Assembly (NCBI GenBank): GCA_016710335.1
Contig: JADJXQ010000004.1
Span: 372,001 to 436,000, forward strand
Origin: Rhodospirillales bacterium
GTDB taxonomy: Bacteria > Pseudomonadota > Alphaproteobacteria > Rhodospirillales > Defluviicoccaceae
Direction: 5' to 3'
Length of the DNA: 64,000 nucleotides
The notes beneath the pieces are model-generated. The model made no database searches, was not told where the DNA came from, and saw nothing but the letters and a program-made list of their open reading frames with translations. The translations under genes were made by a program, and so were the position numbers. Positions 45,205 to 56,400 of the stretch are shown here, in pieces. Each line of letters starts with the position of its first letter. Position 1 is the first letter of the stretch.

Positions 45205-46632
45205 ATGGCTGCAAAGCCGGCAAAAATATTTGTTTCCTATGCGCATGAGAACGAAGTGGAGTGCAACGAACTTCGGCGCCATCTCGGTGTCCTCAAGCAT
45301 GAAGGGATCATCGACGTCTGGTCCGACCATCGCCTCTCGCCAGGCGAACCATGGGACGACCGCATTCGCGGCGCCTTGGCCGCGGCCGATATCGTCCTGC
45401 TCCTGGTCAGCAAGGCGTTCCTCGATTCGGAGTTCTGTTACCGCACGGAAATGCGTCAGGCCATGGAGCGGCACGAGGCCGGCATCGCCCTCGTGATTCC
45501 GATCGTGATAGAAGATTGCTACTGGAGTCCGGCTCCCTTCGGCGCACTTCAAGGGCTGCCGCGGGACATGAAGCCGGTCAAGACTTTGCCGAAGGGACAG
45601 CGCGACAGCGTCTGGCACGAAGTGGCGAAGGGCATCCACCAAGCCGTCGAACAATGCCTGTCGCGACGGCCGGTGTCGGACGGCAATAGCACCGAGTCGC
45701 TGGGCCGGGACATCGCCGCTGAGGTTCAGCAATACCTTCCGCTGCGCGCTCGCCACTTCCGGCATTTCCTCCGCCGTCTCTCGGACCGTAATGACATTGT
45801 TGTCGGCGATCGCGAGCACGTGGCGAGCCTGAGAAGCAAGCTGTTGCTAGGCGTGCAGCTGACCGAGCCGAAACTACTCACGGTAGAAGGGACTTTGTTC
45901 CCTTGCGCCCTGCTCAACAGCGGATGGTGGGAGCGGCAGACGCAGAACGTCGCGCCGTTCACCGGCTGGCGCAATCGGCTTCAGGAGTGGCTGTTCAACG
46001 GCTTTGACCTGTGGGCGCCTTCGTGGGACTTTACTTGGACGCTGGAGGACGGCCTGCCGGACGGGATAGGCCCCCGCTTCATCGCCCAGATCGGCAGCGG
46101 CGACGAGGCGGATTCACTGCCGGTCATCATTCCCGAGAACAAGGCAGACCGGTTGCGCGAATGGTTCGACGAGGGATGGGGCGGCGCCGAAGTGGAGGTG
46201 ACCGGGCTTCTCGGCCACCGCACGCATTTCTGCCCGAAGTGCGTCGACCTGATCGCGTTCGGCGGCATGCTCGACTATTGCCTCTGGCTGGACGGCGACG
46301 ACCCTCGCCACAAGATCAAACGCTGCCGCAGCCGCACGACCCTGTATTCCGGTTATCTTTGGAAATGCGTGGTGCCGAGGGCATGGGTACAGCAAAACGG
46401 GCGAGTAATGCTTGAGGACGCCTATTTCGTGTGGGAGCACACTAACTTCGCTGCCGACGAGGCGGTCAAGTACGGCCTGGATGCGCTTGAGCACAAGGAA
46501 GACTACATGCGCGCGATACACGGGGACCTGGTGCTGGTGCAGAAGTCTTCGAGACTCGTTCCCGGTCGGCCGTTGTTTACGGCGCGCCAAGCTTATGATC
46601 TCGTCACCGGTGGCGCTGGCGACGAGATATGA
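45205..46632 (+). CDS. TIR-domain protein with unrecognised C-terminal domain
   Basis: This 475-aa protein has an N-terminal TIR domain (~residues 6-140): KIFVSYAHENEVECNELRRH, VWSDHRLSPGEPWDDRI, IVLLLVSKAFLDSEFC and the YRTEM segment with Glu82 in the position of the NADase catalytic Glu of prokaryotic TIRs. The remaining ~330 residues contain Trp-rich stretches, WWERQTQNVAPFTGW, and a cysteine cluster (HFCPKC, DYC, KRCRSR, LWKC) that could bind zinc; I recognise no known family. ATG 45205 follows GGAG by 7 nt; an ATG at 45187 is the alternative. Many stand-alone TIR effectors act in anti-phage defence by NAD depletion; whether this one does is inference. Confidence 0.75.
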   Translation: MAAKPAKIFVSYAHENEVECNELRRHLGVLKHEGIIDVWSDHRLSPGEPWDDRIRGALAAADIVLLLVSKAFLDSEFCYRTEMRQAMERHEAGIALVIPIVIEDCYWSPAPFGALQGLPRDMKPVKTLPKGQRDSVWHEVAKGIHQAVEQCLSRRPVSDGNSTESLGRDIAAEVQQYLPLRARHFRHFLRRLSDRNDIVVGDREHVASLRSKLLLGVQLTEPKLLTVEGTLFPCALLNSGWWERQTQNVAPFTGWRNRLQEWLFNGFDLWAPSWDFTWTLEDGLPDGIGPRFIAQIGSGDEADSLPVIIPENKADRLREWFDEGWGGAEVEVTGLLGHRTHFCPKCVDLIAFGGMLDYCLWLDGDDPRHKIKRCRSRTTLYSGYLWKCVVPRAWVQQNGRVMLEDAYFVWEHTNFAADEAVKYGLDALEHKEDYMRAIHGDLVLVQKSSRLVPGRPLFTARQAYDLVTGGAGDEI

Positions 46633-46675
46633 GGACCATCTTGCGAACGCGGCGTTAGAGGATGAGGAGAGGAAA

Positions 46676-46975
46676 ATGATCGTCATCGTGTTTCGCACCC
46701 GCATGCGGGACGATGCCGACCTGACGGAAGTAGAGACAGTCGGCGCACGCATGTACGAACTGGCCGCCAACATGCCCGGTTTCGTCTCGTACAAGGAGTT
46801 CGCTGCCGCAGACGGAGAAAGCCTCGCTTTCGTCGAGTTCCGGTCTCTGGAAACGCTCGCGGCTTGGCGGGATCATCCGGAGCATCGCGAGGCGCAAGAG
46901 CGAGGCCGGGAGGCTTATTTCACGAGCTACCACATTCAAGTGTGCGAAATAGTCCGCGATTATGCATTCCCCTAA
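46676..46975 (+). CDS. Antibiotic biosynthesis monooxygenase (ABM) domain protein
   Basis: This 99-aa protein is a single dimeric ferredoxin-like ABM domain: MIVIVFRTRMRDDADL, MYELAANMPGFVSYKEFAA, LAFVEFRSLETLAAWRDHPEHREAQ, the last being the family's signature helix-strand. It starts at ATG 46676 after AGGAGAGG, 43 nt past the TIR stop, so it may be co-transcribed. Such proteins include quinol or heme-type monooxygenases and many of unknown role. Confidence 0.87.
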   Translation: MIVIVFRTRMRDDADLTEVETVGARMYELAANMPGFVSYKEFAAADGESLAFVEFRSLETLAAWRDHPEHREAQERGREAYFTSYHIQVCEIVRDYAFP

Positions 46976-47074
46976 GACCTATCAGCCAAGTCAGCTGTTT
47001 TTGCTTCGCCGTTAATCCTTGACTTGACAGCGGACGTGGCTTGAGACTTGGGAAAACTTGGGACGGCAAACGGG

Positions 47075-47848
47075 ATGCTGAAGGCGGTGGCGGCGCTCGA
47101 GATCGAGGACATTCACAAGCGCTTCGGTCCGATCGAGGTGCTGAAGGGGGTCACCCTCACCGCGTTCGACGGCGATGTCATTTCGATCATCGGCGCCAGC
47201 GGCTCCGGCAAGAGCACCCTGCTCCGTTGCATCAATCTCTTGGAAGCGCCCGACCAGGGCCGCATCCGGGTCGGCGGCGAAGAGCTGGAGCTGAGGGCGC
47301 GGCCGGGCCGCGGGCTGGTCGCCGCCAACCAGCGCCAGATCAGCCGCATCCGCGCCCGCATCGGGTTCGTCTTCCAAAGCTTCAATCTCTGGTCGCACCT
47401 CACCATCCTGGAGAACGTCATCGAGGCGCCGGTGCACGTGCGCAAGGTCCCGCGGCGCGACGCCGTCGCGCAGGTCGAGGCGCTGTTGCAGAAGGTGGGC
47501 ATCGCCGAAAAGCGCGATCACTACCCGTCGCAACTGTCCGGCGGACAGCAGCAGCGGGCCGCCATCGCCCGGGCGCTGGCCATGGAGCCGCAGGTCATGC
47601 TGTTCGACGAGCCGACCTCGGCGCTCGACCCGGAACTGGTGGGCGAGGTGTTGCAGGTGATGCGAAGCCTCGCCGAAGAGGGCCGGACGATGCTGGTGGT
47701 GACCCACGAGATGCGCTTCGCCCGCGACGTCTCGACCCGGGTCGTGTTTCTGCACGAGGGCCGCGTCCTGGAGGAGGGCGCGCCGGCCGACATCTTCCAG
47801 GCCCCGACCACCGAGCGCTGCCGCCAGTTTCTCTCCAGCCATCTGTGA
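47075..47848 (+). CDS. Polar amino-acid ABC transporter ATPase (HisP/GlnQ family)
   Basis: This 257-aa ATPase has Walker A GASGSGKSTLLRCINLLE, Q-loop VFQSFNLWSHLT, signature LSGGQQQRAAIARALA, Walker B VMLFDEPTSALDPE and H-loop VVTHEMRFARDVS. The long insertion between strand and Q-loop (residues ~65-90) is typical of HisP/AotP. ATG at 47075 is chosen over TTG 47048. A binding-protein gene follows, but no permease gene follows within this window. Confidence 0.92.
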   Translation: MLKAVAALEIEDIHKRFGPIEVLKGVTLTAFDGDVISIIGASGSGKSTLLRCINLLEAPDQGRIRVGGEELELRARPGRGLVAANQRQISRIRARIGFVFQSFNLWSHLTILENVIEAPVHVRKVPRRDAVAQVEALLQKVGIAEKRDHYPSQLSGGQQQRAAIARALAMEPQVMLFDEPTSALDPELVGEVLQVMRSLAEEGRTMLVVTHEMRFARDVSTRVVFLHEGRVLEEGAPADIFQAPTTERCRQFLSSHL

Positions 47849-47887
47849 TCGGGATCCATCAAGAGCAACGAACGAGAGGAGGATACA

Positions 47888-48637
47888 ATGCGTCTGCCGA
47901 AACTGGTCATCGCCGCCGCCGTCATCGGGCTGTTCGCCGCCGGGGCGGCCAACGCCGCCGACACCCTTCGCATCGGCACCGAGGGCGCCTACCCGCCGTT
48001 CAACCAGATCGACGCGACCGGCAAGCTGATCGGCTTCGACATCGACATCGCCCGGGCGCTCTGCGAGGAGATGCAGGTGGAGTGCGAGTTCGTCACCCAG
48101 GACTGGGACGGCATCATTCCGGGCCTGCTCGCCCGCAAGTACGACGCCATCGTCGCCAGCATGTCGATCACCGAGGAGCGCCAGAAGGCGGTGGCGTTCA
48201 CCGACAAATACTGGTCCAACAAGCTGCGCTTCGTCGCCCCGAAGGGCTCCGACTTCGATCCGCAAAAGCTGGACGGCGCCACGATCGGCGCTCAGCGCGC
48301 GACGATCAGCGCGTTGTACCTCGAGGACAACTTCGCCGATCAGGTCGACATCAAGCTCTACGACACCCAGGAGAACGCCTACCTCGACCTGGCCACCGGA
48401 CGCACCGATGCGGTGCTGGCGGACATGCTGGTCAGCTATGACTGGCTGCAGACGGAGGAAGGGCAGGGCTTCGACTTCGTCGGCGAGGCGGCCAAGCTCG
48501 ACGACAGGATCGGCATCGCCGTCCGCAAGGAGGACGAGGAACTGGTCCGGAAACTGAATGACGCCATCGCCGCCATCCGCGCCAACGGCACCTACGCGGA
48601 AATCAACGCCAAATACTTCCCCTTCGACATCTACTGA
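47888..48637 (+). CDS. Amino-acid ABC transporter substrate-binding protein (HisJ/ArgT family)
   Basis: This 249-aa periplasmic protein has a signal peptide (LVIAAAVIGLFAAGAANAA) and the SBP_bac_3 pattern: LRIGTEGAYPPFNQIDATGKLIGFDIDI, DWDGIIPGLLARKYDAIVASMSIT, NKLRFVAPKG, LATGRTDAVLADM and a final YAEINAKYFPFDIY. The pattern fits basic amino-acid (Lys/Arg/Orn/His) binding, which is inferred. It lies 39 nt after the ATPase gene; RBS GAGAGGAGG. Confidence 0.93.
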   Translation: MRLPKLVIAAAVIGLFAAGAANAADTLRIGTEGAYPPFNQIDATGKLIGFDIDIARALCEEMQVECEFVTQDWDGIIPGLLARKYDAIVASMSITEERQKAVAFTDKYWSNKLRFVAPKGSDFDPQKLDGATIGAQRATISALYLEDNFADQVDIKLYDTQENAYLDLATGRTDAVLADMLVSYDWLQTEEGQGFDFVGEAAKLDDRIGIAVRKEDEELVRKLNDAIAAIRANGTYAEINAKYFPFDIY

Positions 48638-48671
48638 CGCCTCAGTAACCCGTTTGTCGCTCTTGCCGTAG

Positions 48672-48706
48672 CCGTAGGGCGGGTTAGCAAAGCGTAACCC
48701 GCCAGC
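48672..48706. repeat. REP-like palindrome
   Basis: GGCGGGTTA (48678-48686) and TAACCCGCC (48695-48703) form a perfect 9-bp stem around GCAAAGCG. This GTAGGGCGGGTTA-type hairpin is a widespread REP-like sequence in many bacteria. It lies between a + strand gene end and the recQ end. Confidence 0.7.
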
Positions 48707-48811
48707 CGCGGTATACCGCGCCGTCGACATCAACCCGCCACCCGTTTTCCAGGGGCTGTCCTCCAGAAGCTGGGCTTGACGAAGTGGTAGCAGTTTAGAA
48801 CGCGGTCACCG

Positions 48812-50670
<1,859 letters not shown>

Positions 50671-50715
50671 GGTTCGAACGCGGGTGGGCGACGTCGCAAC
50701 GCCGCGTCGCGCCGG

Positions 50716-51276
50716 TCAGTGCAGGCGGAGCTTGGCCGGAAGCTCCTTGATGGCGTCGTCGATCAGGGCGTCCGCCTTCTTGCCGGTCGCGGCGGCGGCC
50801 AGCACCTCGCGGGTCGCCTCCATGGCGACGTCTACGGCCCGGGTTCGCACCTCGGCGACCGCCGCCGCCTCGGCCTGCGCGATGCGCTCCACCGCCAGTT
50901 GCTCGCGGCGCTTCAGCGCCCGCTGCAGATCCTCGGATGCCTGTTCGGACATGCGGTCCGCCTCGCGGCGGGCGTCGTTCAGCATGCGGTCGGCTTCGGT
51001 GGCGGCTTCCCGCTGCTTTTTCTCGTAATCGGCCAGCAACGCCTGGGCCTCTTCGGCGAGGCGCGTGGCCTGGTCGATCTGGTCCTTGATGCGCTCGGCG
51101 CGGTCGTCGAGGGCAACCGCCACCACCTTGAAGATGGTGCGCGCGGTCAGCGCCACGAACAGAATGAACGCGATGGCGACCCAGAACTCGCCGCCCATGT
51201 AGAACGGCTCGTGGTCCGCGGCGTGGTGCTCCGCGCCGGCCTCGGCGACTGTTTCCTGAGCCAGGGCCGCTATCAC
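50716..51276 (-). CDS. atpF: F0F1 ATP synthase subunit b
   Basis: This 186-aa protein is one of the two peripheral-stalk subunits. It has an N-terminal membrane helix (EFWVAIAFILFVALTARTIF) and a long coiled-coil with repeats of Ala, Glu and Arg (DRAERIKDQIDQATRLAEEA). It overlaps the upstream b' gene by 4 nt. Order c - b' - b is the alphaproteobacterial F0 arrangement. Confidence 0.94.
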   Translation of the reverse strand: MIAALAQETVAEAGAEHHAADHEPFYMGGEFWVAIAFILFVALTARTIFKVVAVALDDRAERIKDQIDQATRLAEEAQALLADYEKKQREAATEADRMLNDARREADRMSEQASEDLQRALKRREQLAVERIAQAEAAAVAEVRTRAVDVAMEATREVLAAAATGKKADALIDDAIKELPAKLRLH

Positions 51277-51764
51277 GATGCTCTCTCCAAAACGTGCCCC
51301 ACCGCCGCCGTGATCTTCTTTCGCTCCACCTTGTCGCCGAGCAGGCGGGCGCTCGCGGCCTCCGCCACGTCGACCGCCATGTCGTGGAGGCCTGCGACGG
51401 CGTTGTCCCGGGCTTCGGCGATGCGCGCTTCCGCCGCGGTTATTTCGGAGTTCAGGCGCTCGCTCAGCCGCGCGTGGTGCTCCGCCGCTTCGGCGGCCGT
51501 CTCCTCGCGCGCCTTGCGGAGCGTCTCCTGGGCCTTGGCCCGCGCCTCGGCCATGGTGCGCTCATAGCTTGCCACCGCCGCTTCGGCGTCCGACCTGAGG
51601 ATTTCCGCCCGGCGCAGGCTGTCGTTGATCTTGTGCTCGCGCTCTTCGAGCACATCCCCGACTCGCGGCAGCGCCACCCGCGCCATGAGCAGGTAGAGGG
51701 CGATGAAGCTGATGATCAGCCACACGAACTGTGGCGACCAGACGTCGGGGTCAAACTGAGGCAT
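51273..51764 (-). CDS. atpG: F0F1 ATP synthase subunit b'
   Basis: This 163-aa protein has an N-terminal membrane helix (FVWLIISFIALYLLMARVAL) followed by a charged coiled-coil (DVLEEREHKINDSLRRAEIL). It is the b' partner found in photosynthetic and related alphaproteobacteria. Gene names for b' vary (atpG, atpF2, atpX). It lies 46 nt downstream of atpE. Confidence 0.93.
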   Translation of the reverse strand: MPQFDPDVWSPQFVWLIISFIALYLLMARVALPRVGDVLEEREHKINDSLRRAEILRSDAEAAVASYERTMAEARAKAQETLRKAREETAAEAAEHHARLSERLNSEITAAEARIAEARDNAVAGLHDMAVDVAEAASARLLGDKVERKKITAAVGHVLERAS

Positions 51765-51810
51765 GTCGCACCTGAATGGGATTTCGCACCGGGATCGGCG
51801 CGAGACGGAC

Positions 51811-52038
51811 TCAGAAAACGAACATCAGCATCAGTGCCACGACCAGCGCGTACAGCGCCACCGCTTCGACCAGCGCGAAGCCGACCCACATCGGCAACTG
51901 GATCAACGGTTGCGCGGCTGGATTGCGGGCCAGCGAGGAAATCGTCGTCGCGAAAATGTTGCCGATGCCGGCGCCGACGCCGCCCAGTCCCACGACCGCA
52001 ATGCCTGCGCCGATCAGTTTTGCTGCTTCAGCATCCAT
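51811..52038 (-). CDS. atpE: F0F1 ATP synthase subunit c
   Basis: This 75-aa two-helix proteolipid forms the rotor ring. The second helix carries the proton-binding Glu58 (FALVEAVALYALVV); the polar loop is SSLARNPAAQPLIQ. Proton rather than sodium use is suggested because the usual Na+-binding Gln/Ser/Thr set is not evident. Confidence 0.96.
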   Translation of the reverse strand: MDAEAAKLIGAGIAVVGLGGVGAGIGNIFATTISSLARNPAAQPLIQLPMWVGFALVEAVALYALVVALMLMFVF

Positions 52039-52144
52039 CTCGATGTTTCCCTCTCAAGCCACTGTCAGGATTAAGGCCTAGTTGAAGATTACGCTGGGTT
52101 GAAGATTACGCTGGGAGCGCCGCGCGCGCGGCGCCGTTCGTCCC

Positions 52145-52882
52145 CTAATGCATATGGAGCGCATCGTGGAGGTAAATGCAAGACAAGACCGCAAACACGT
52201 AAGCCTGCAGAAACGCCACCAGGAACTCGAGGCCGGTCAGCGCGACAGTCGCCGCCAGCGGCACTGCGCCGGCGACGACCAAGCCCGCCGCCCCCATCGG
52301 AAACACGAACCCGGCGAACACTTTCAGCAGGGTGTGCCCAGCCGTCATGTTGGCGAACAAGCGGAGCGACAAACTGACCGGCCGCGTGAAGTACGACAGC
52401 ACCTCGATCGGGATCAACAGCGGCGCGATGTACCACGGCGTGCCGTGCGGCAGAAAAAACCCGAAGAACCTGACCCCGTGCTTGATGAAGGCGATCACCG
52501 TGGTGCCGATGAACACCGCCAGCGCCAGGCCGAGCGTCACGACCAGATGACTGGTAAAGGTGAAACTGTAGGGGATCATCCCCAGCATGTTGCCGAGCAG
52601 CACGAACAGGAATAGCGAGAAGATGAAGGGGAAATACGGCCGCCCGCCGGATCCGACATTCGTCCGGATCATGTTGCCGACGAACTCGTAGATCAACTCC
52701 GCAATGGATTGCCATCGCCCCGGCACCAATTGGCGCTCGCTCACCGCCAACACCAGGAACGCGGTGATCAACGCCACGGCGATCAGCATGACCAGGCTGG
52801 AATTGGTGAACGACGCGTCCAACCCGCCGATGGTGATCGGAACGATGGTCTCGATCTCGAACTGTTCAAGAGGACTGGCCAC
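52145..52882 (-). CDS. atpB: F0F1 ATP synthase subunit a
   Basis: This 245-aa inner-membrane subunit forms the proton half-channels. The essential Arg is in VSLSLRLFANMTAGHTLL, and the C-terminal helix has LEFLVAFLQAYVFAVLSCIYL. The start ATG 52882 lies 17 nt inside the end of atpI. Confidence 0.96.
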   Translation of the reverse strand: MASPLEQFEIETIVPITIGGLDASFTNSSLVMLIAVALITAFLVLAVSERQLVPGRWQSIAELIYEFVGNMIRTNVGSGGRPYFPFIFSLFLFVLLGNMLGMIPYSFTFTSHLVVTLGLALAVFIGTTVIAFIKHGVRFFGFFLPHGTPWYIAPLLIPIEVLSYFTRPVSLSLRLFANMTAGHTLLKVFAGFVFPMGAAGLVVAGAVPLAATVALTGLEFLVAFLQAYVFAVLSCIYLHDALHMH

Positions 52883-53249
52883 GTTCCTTCCCGTCCTTCC
52901 CGTTGCCCTTCGTAGTCGCGCCCGGTTGCTCCGCCGGCCTGTACCCTAGCGCCATGCCCATTCCGGAGGCCATGCGGTAGACGTTCAACATGCCGGCAGC
53001 CGATCCCATAAAGAAAAACACCACCAGCATCCACGGCGACGTGTCCAGCCACCGATCGAGCAGATACCCGATCCCGGTGCCGACGACAAGGCCGGCGACC
53101 AGATGCGACGCCACCGCAAACGCGAAGCCAAGTCCCGACCGGGGCGGCTCATCCACGCGCTCCGCAGCGGTCGGTCCGACTTCGGCCCGCAACGCCTTCA
53201 GCCTGGCGCCCAAGTCCCGCAGCGGATCCAGGGCGTGTGGCTCGCTCAT
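52866..53249 (-). CDS. atpI: AtpI-like ATP synthase assembly protein
   Basis: This 127-aa protein has a charged N-terminus and two membrane helices: FAFAVASHLVAGLVVGTGIGYLLDRW and SPWMLVVFFFMGSAAGMLNVYR, the AtpI/AtpZ pattern of alphaproteobacteria. AtpI helps c-ring assembly and Mg uptake in some species. ATG 53249 is chosen; the frame stays open upstream but lacks homology and overlaps the promoter. Confidence 0.88.
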   Translation of the reverse strand: MSEPHALDPLRDLGARLKALRAEVGPTAAERVDEPPRSGLGFAFAVASHLVAGLVVGTGIGYLLDRWLDTSPWMLVVFFFMGSAAGMLNVYRMASGMGMALGYRPAEQPGATTKGNGKDGKERGQSS

Positions 53250-53321
53250 CACCGAATTCCTGAGCCAGTCGTGATCCGTGACCCGTTCGTGGCCGTGCTT
53301 CACGCCGTCGTATTGCGCTGC

Positions 53322-53350
53322 ACCATAAGATTGCCGCTCCGCCCTGTCAA
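53322..53350 (-). promoter_or_regulatory. Strong sigma-70-type promoter of the F0 operon
   Basis: On the minus strand TTGACA (53350-53345) and TATGGT (53327-53322) are separated by exactly 17 nt, ~70 nt before the atpI start. Confidence 0.75.
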
Positions 53351-53435
53351 GGTTCAAAACCATCGGCCGGACGTCCGCTATTCGCACCAAGTTGCTGCTT
53401 TGATTAATGTTTGCGGCGCTTGCCCATGCGCCCTT

Positions 53436-56400
53436 TCAGGCACTCTCGCGCATCGCTTCGGCTTGGCGCAGATCCACGGAGACCAGTTGCGAGACCCCCT
53501 GTTCGCTCATCGTCACGCCGTAGAGGCGGTCCATGCGCGCCATGGTCAGGCGGTGGTGGGTGATGATCAGGAAGCGGGTTCCGCTGTCGCGCGCGATGTC
53601 GTCGACCAGAGTGCAGAAGCGATCGACGTTGTTGTCGTCGAGCGGCGCGTCCACCTCGTCCAGCACGCAGATCGGCGCCGGGTTGGTGAGGAACACAGCG
53701 AACACCAGCGCCAGGGTCGCCAATGCCTGCTCGCCGCCCGACAACAGCGACAGCACCTGCAGGCGTTTGCCCGGCGGGCTCGCCATGATCTCCAGCCCCG
53801 CCTCCAGCGGATCGTCGGATTCGGTCAGGGTGAGGTGGGCGCGGCCGCCGGCGAACAGGCGCCCGAACAACTGTCGGAAATGCCGGTCCACGTCTTCGAA
53901 CGACGCCAGCAGCCTCTCGCGGCCTTCCCGGTCCAGCTCGGCGATGCCGCGCCGAAGCTTGGTGATCGCCCGCTCCAGATCGTCCCGTTCCGCTGCGAGC
54001 ATGTCGATCCTGCCGGTCAGCTCCTGCGCCTCCTGTTCGGCGCGCAAGTTGACGGGGCCGATGATCTCGCGCTCCCTTCGCAGCCGCTCGAGCTGCCGCT
54101 CCAAGCCATTCTCTCCTGTGCCGGAAGTGGCCGCCGCCGAAGCTTCGGCCCCTTCGGGCACCGGCGGCAGGCGATCCGGCGGCACCTGCAACGTCTCGAC
54201 GATCCGGGCCGCCAACTCGCGGCGCGCCTGTTCCGCCTGTTCGGCCGCAGCCTCGGCCCGTACCCGCGTCTCGCGGGCCTCGGCGAGCGCCGCCTCGGCG
54301 GCGCGGAGGCCCTTGTCCGCCGCCGCCTGCTCGGTCTCCGCCGCGATGAGCGCATCCGCCGCTTCGCGCCGGCTTCGGTCTGCCGCCTCGATGAGCGTCA
54401 GCAGCTCGGCGCGCTTGCGGGCGATGGCTTCCGGAACCCCGACCAGTTCGTGCAGCCGTTGCTCGGTTTCTTTCTGGCGTGCCCGCAGCACCTCGAATTG
54501 CTTGCGGGCCGTCTCCTGCCGTGCCGTCCACGATTGCGTCTCGCGTGCGATGGTCTCGAGCCGCCGCCGCCGCCCCTCGGCCTCCCGCGCAACGGCGTCG
54601 CGCGCGGTCCGCGCCTCGGTCTGGCGGGTTCGCGCAGCGTTGAGCTTCTCCCGCAGGTCCGCAAGATGGGCGCGCGCGGCTGCCGGGTCCTCCAATGCGT
54701 TGAACTCGGCCTCCGCCCCGGCCCGAGCCGCCGCCGCTTCGGCGCGCTCGCTCTCGACCGCGGCGACGGCCTCGGCAAGGGCGCTGCGTCGGGAGTCGCT
54801 CTGCGCAAGGCGCTTTTGCAGCTTCGCCGCCGCGTCGCGCGCTGTGTCATGGGCGGCCTCGGCCGCCTGACGCACGGCCCGCGCCTGGCGCTCCGCTGCA
54901 ACTGCCGCATCCGCGTCGATCTTGGCTTCGGCGGCCGCTGCCGCGGCGGATCGAAGTTCGGCTTGCGCCGCCGCGAGCGTGTCCTTGACGTGCTGCAGGC
55001 GGACGCGGCGCTCCAGCCGCTGCGTCGACGCCGATGCCGCCGCCGACACCGCATAGCCGTCCCAGCGCCACATGGCGCCGTCGCGGCTCACCAGGCGCTG
55101 ACCCGGCTGCAGCCGCGGCTGCAGGGCATGACCGGCGGTGTCGCCGTCCACCACCCCGATCAGCGCCAGCCGCCGCCGCAGAGCCTCCGGAACGCCGATG
55201 CCGCCGTCGAGAGGGCGGGCGCCTTCCGGAAGCTGTGGTGCGGCCGGTAGCGCGTCGAGGGTCCGCCAGCGCTCGGCCGCCGTCTCCTGATCCGTCGCCA
55301 GCAACTCGTCGCCCAGCGCCGCAGCCAACGCGGCGGCGGTTTCGGGCGTCGCCGCCAGGAGATCGAGCAGCGGCCGCGCGTCGTCAGAGGCTCCGGTCGC
55401 CAACAGGCCGGCCAACGCGTCGGCTTCCGCTTCGAGGCGGGCGGCGGCGGTCTCCGCCTTCCGCTGGTCGGCAAGCCGCACCGCCGCGCGCTCGGCGGTC
55501 GCGGCGCGGTGCTGTTCCGCCGCCTCGAGGCCGGCGCGCGCCTGGTCGCGGCGCTGGCGGGCGTGGGCCAGTTCCGCCTCCACTTCCGCTACCTGAGCCG
55601 CATCGGCCGTCTCGGCAGCGAGGGCCCGCTGCTGCGCATCAACCTCCCGGGCGCGGCCGGCGAGGCGCTGCAGGCGGCGGTCGTGGTCGGCGACGGCGCG
55701 GGCGAGGGCGGCGCGGCTCGCTTCGGCGGCCGCGACGGCGCCGGTCAACGCCGTGGCGCGGGCGTCGAGCGCGGTCACCTTGTCGGTGGCCGCGGCGAGC
55801 GCCGCCTGGGCCTCGCTCTTGGCTTGATCCTCCCCGACGCAGCGCGCTTCGATGCGAAGCTTGTCATGGACGAGCATCGCCAAGGCCTGCTCGGCGTCGG
55901 AGAGCAGCGCCGTCTCGTGTTTGTTGTCGGCGCCGATCTGCTCCAGGCTGCTGCGGCACGCCGCCGCGTCGCCGCGGGCGCGCCGCTCTTCAGCATCCAG
56001 GGTGTCGCGGGCGAGGGTCAGCCGCTGCAGGGCCGCAGCCGTCTCCACCTGGGCGCGGCGCAATTCGGGAAGCCCGGCCGCCGCTTCCGCCTGGCGCGCC
56101 GCCGCGGCCGTTGCCTTTGCGGTCAGGTCGACCACCGCGGCGCCGGCTTCCGACTTCTGCAGGGCGGCGGCAGCGACCGCCGCGGCGACGGCCCGCCAGC
56201 GAACAGCGTAGAGCGTCGCCTCGGTCTGGCGGATGCGCTCGGAAACGTTGCGGAACCGGGCCGCTTGCCGTGCCTGCTTTTCCAGGCTCTGGATCTGCGT
56301 CTTCAGCGCCGCCAGCACATCCTCGACCCGCTCCAGATTTGCCGCCGCCGCCTTGAGGCGCAACTCCGCTTCATGACGGCGTGAGTGCAGGCCGGTGATG

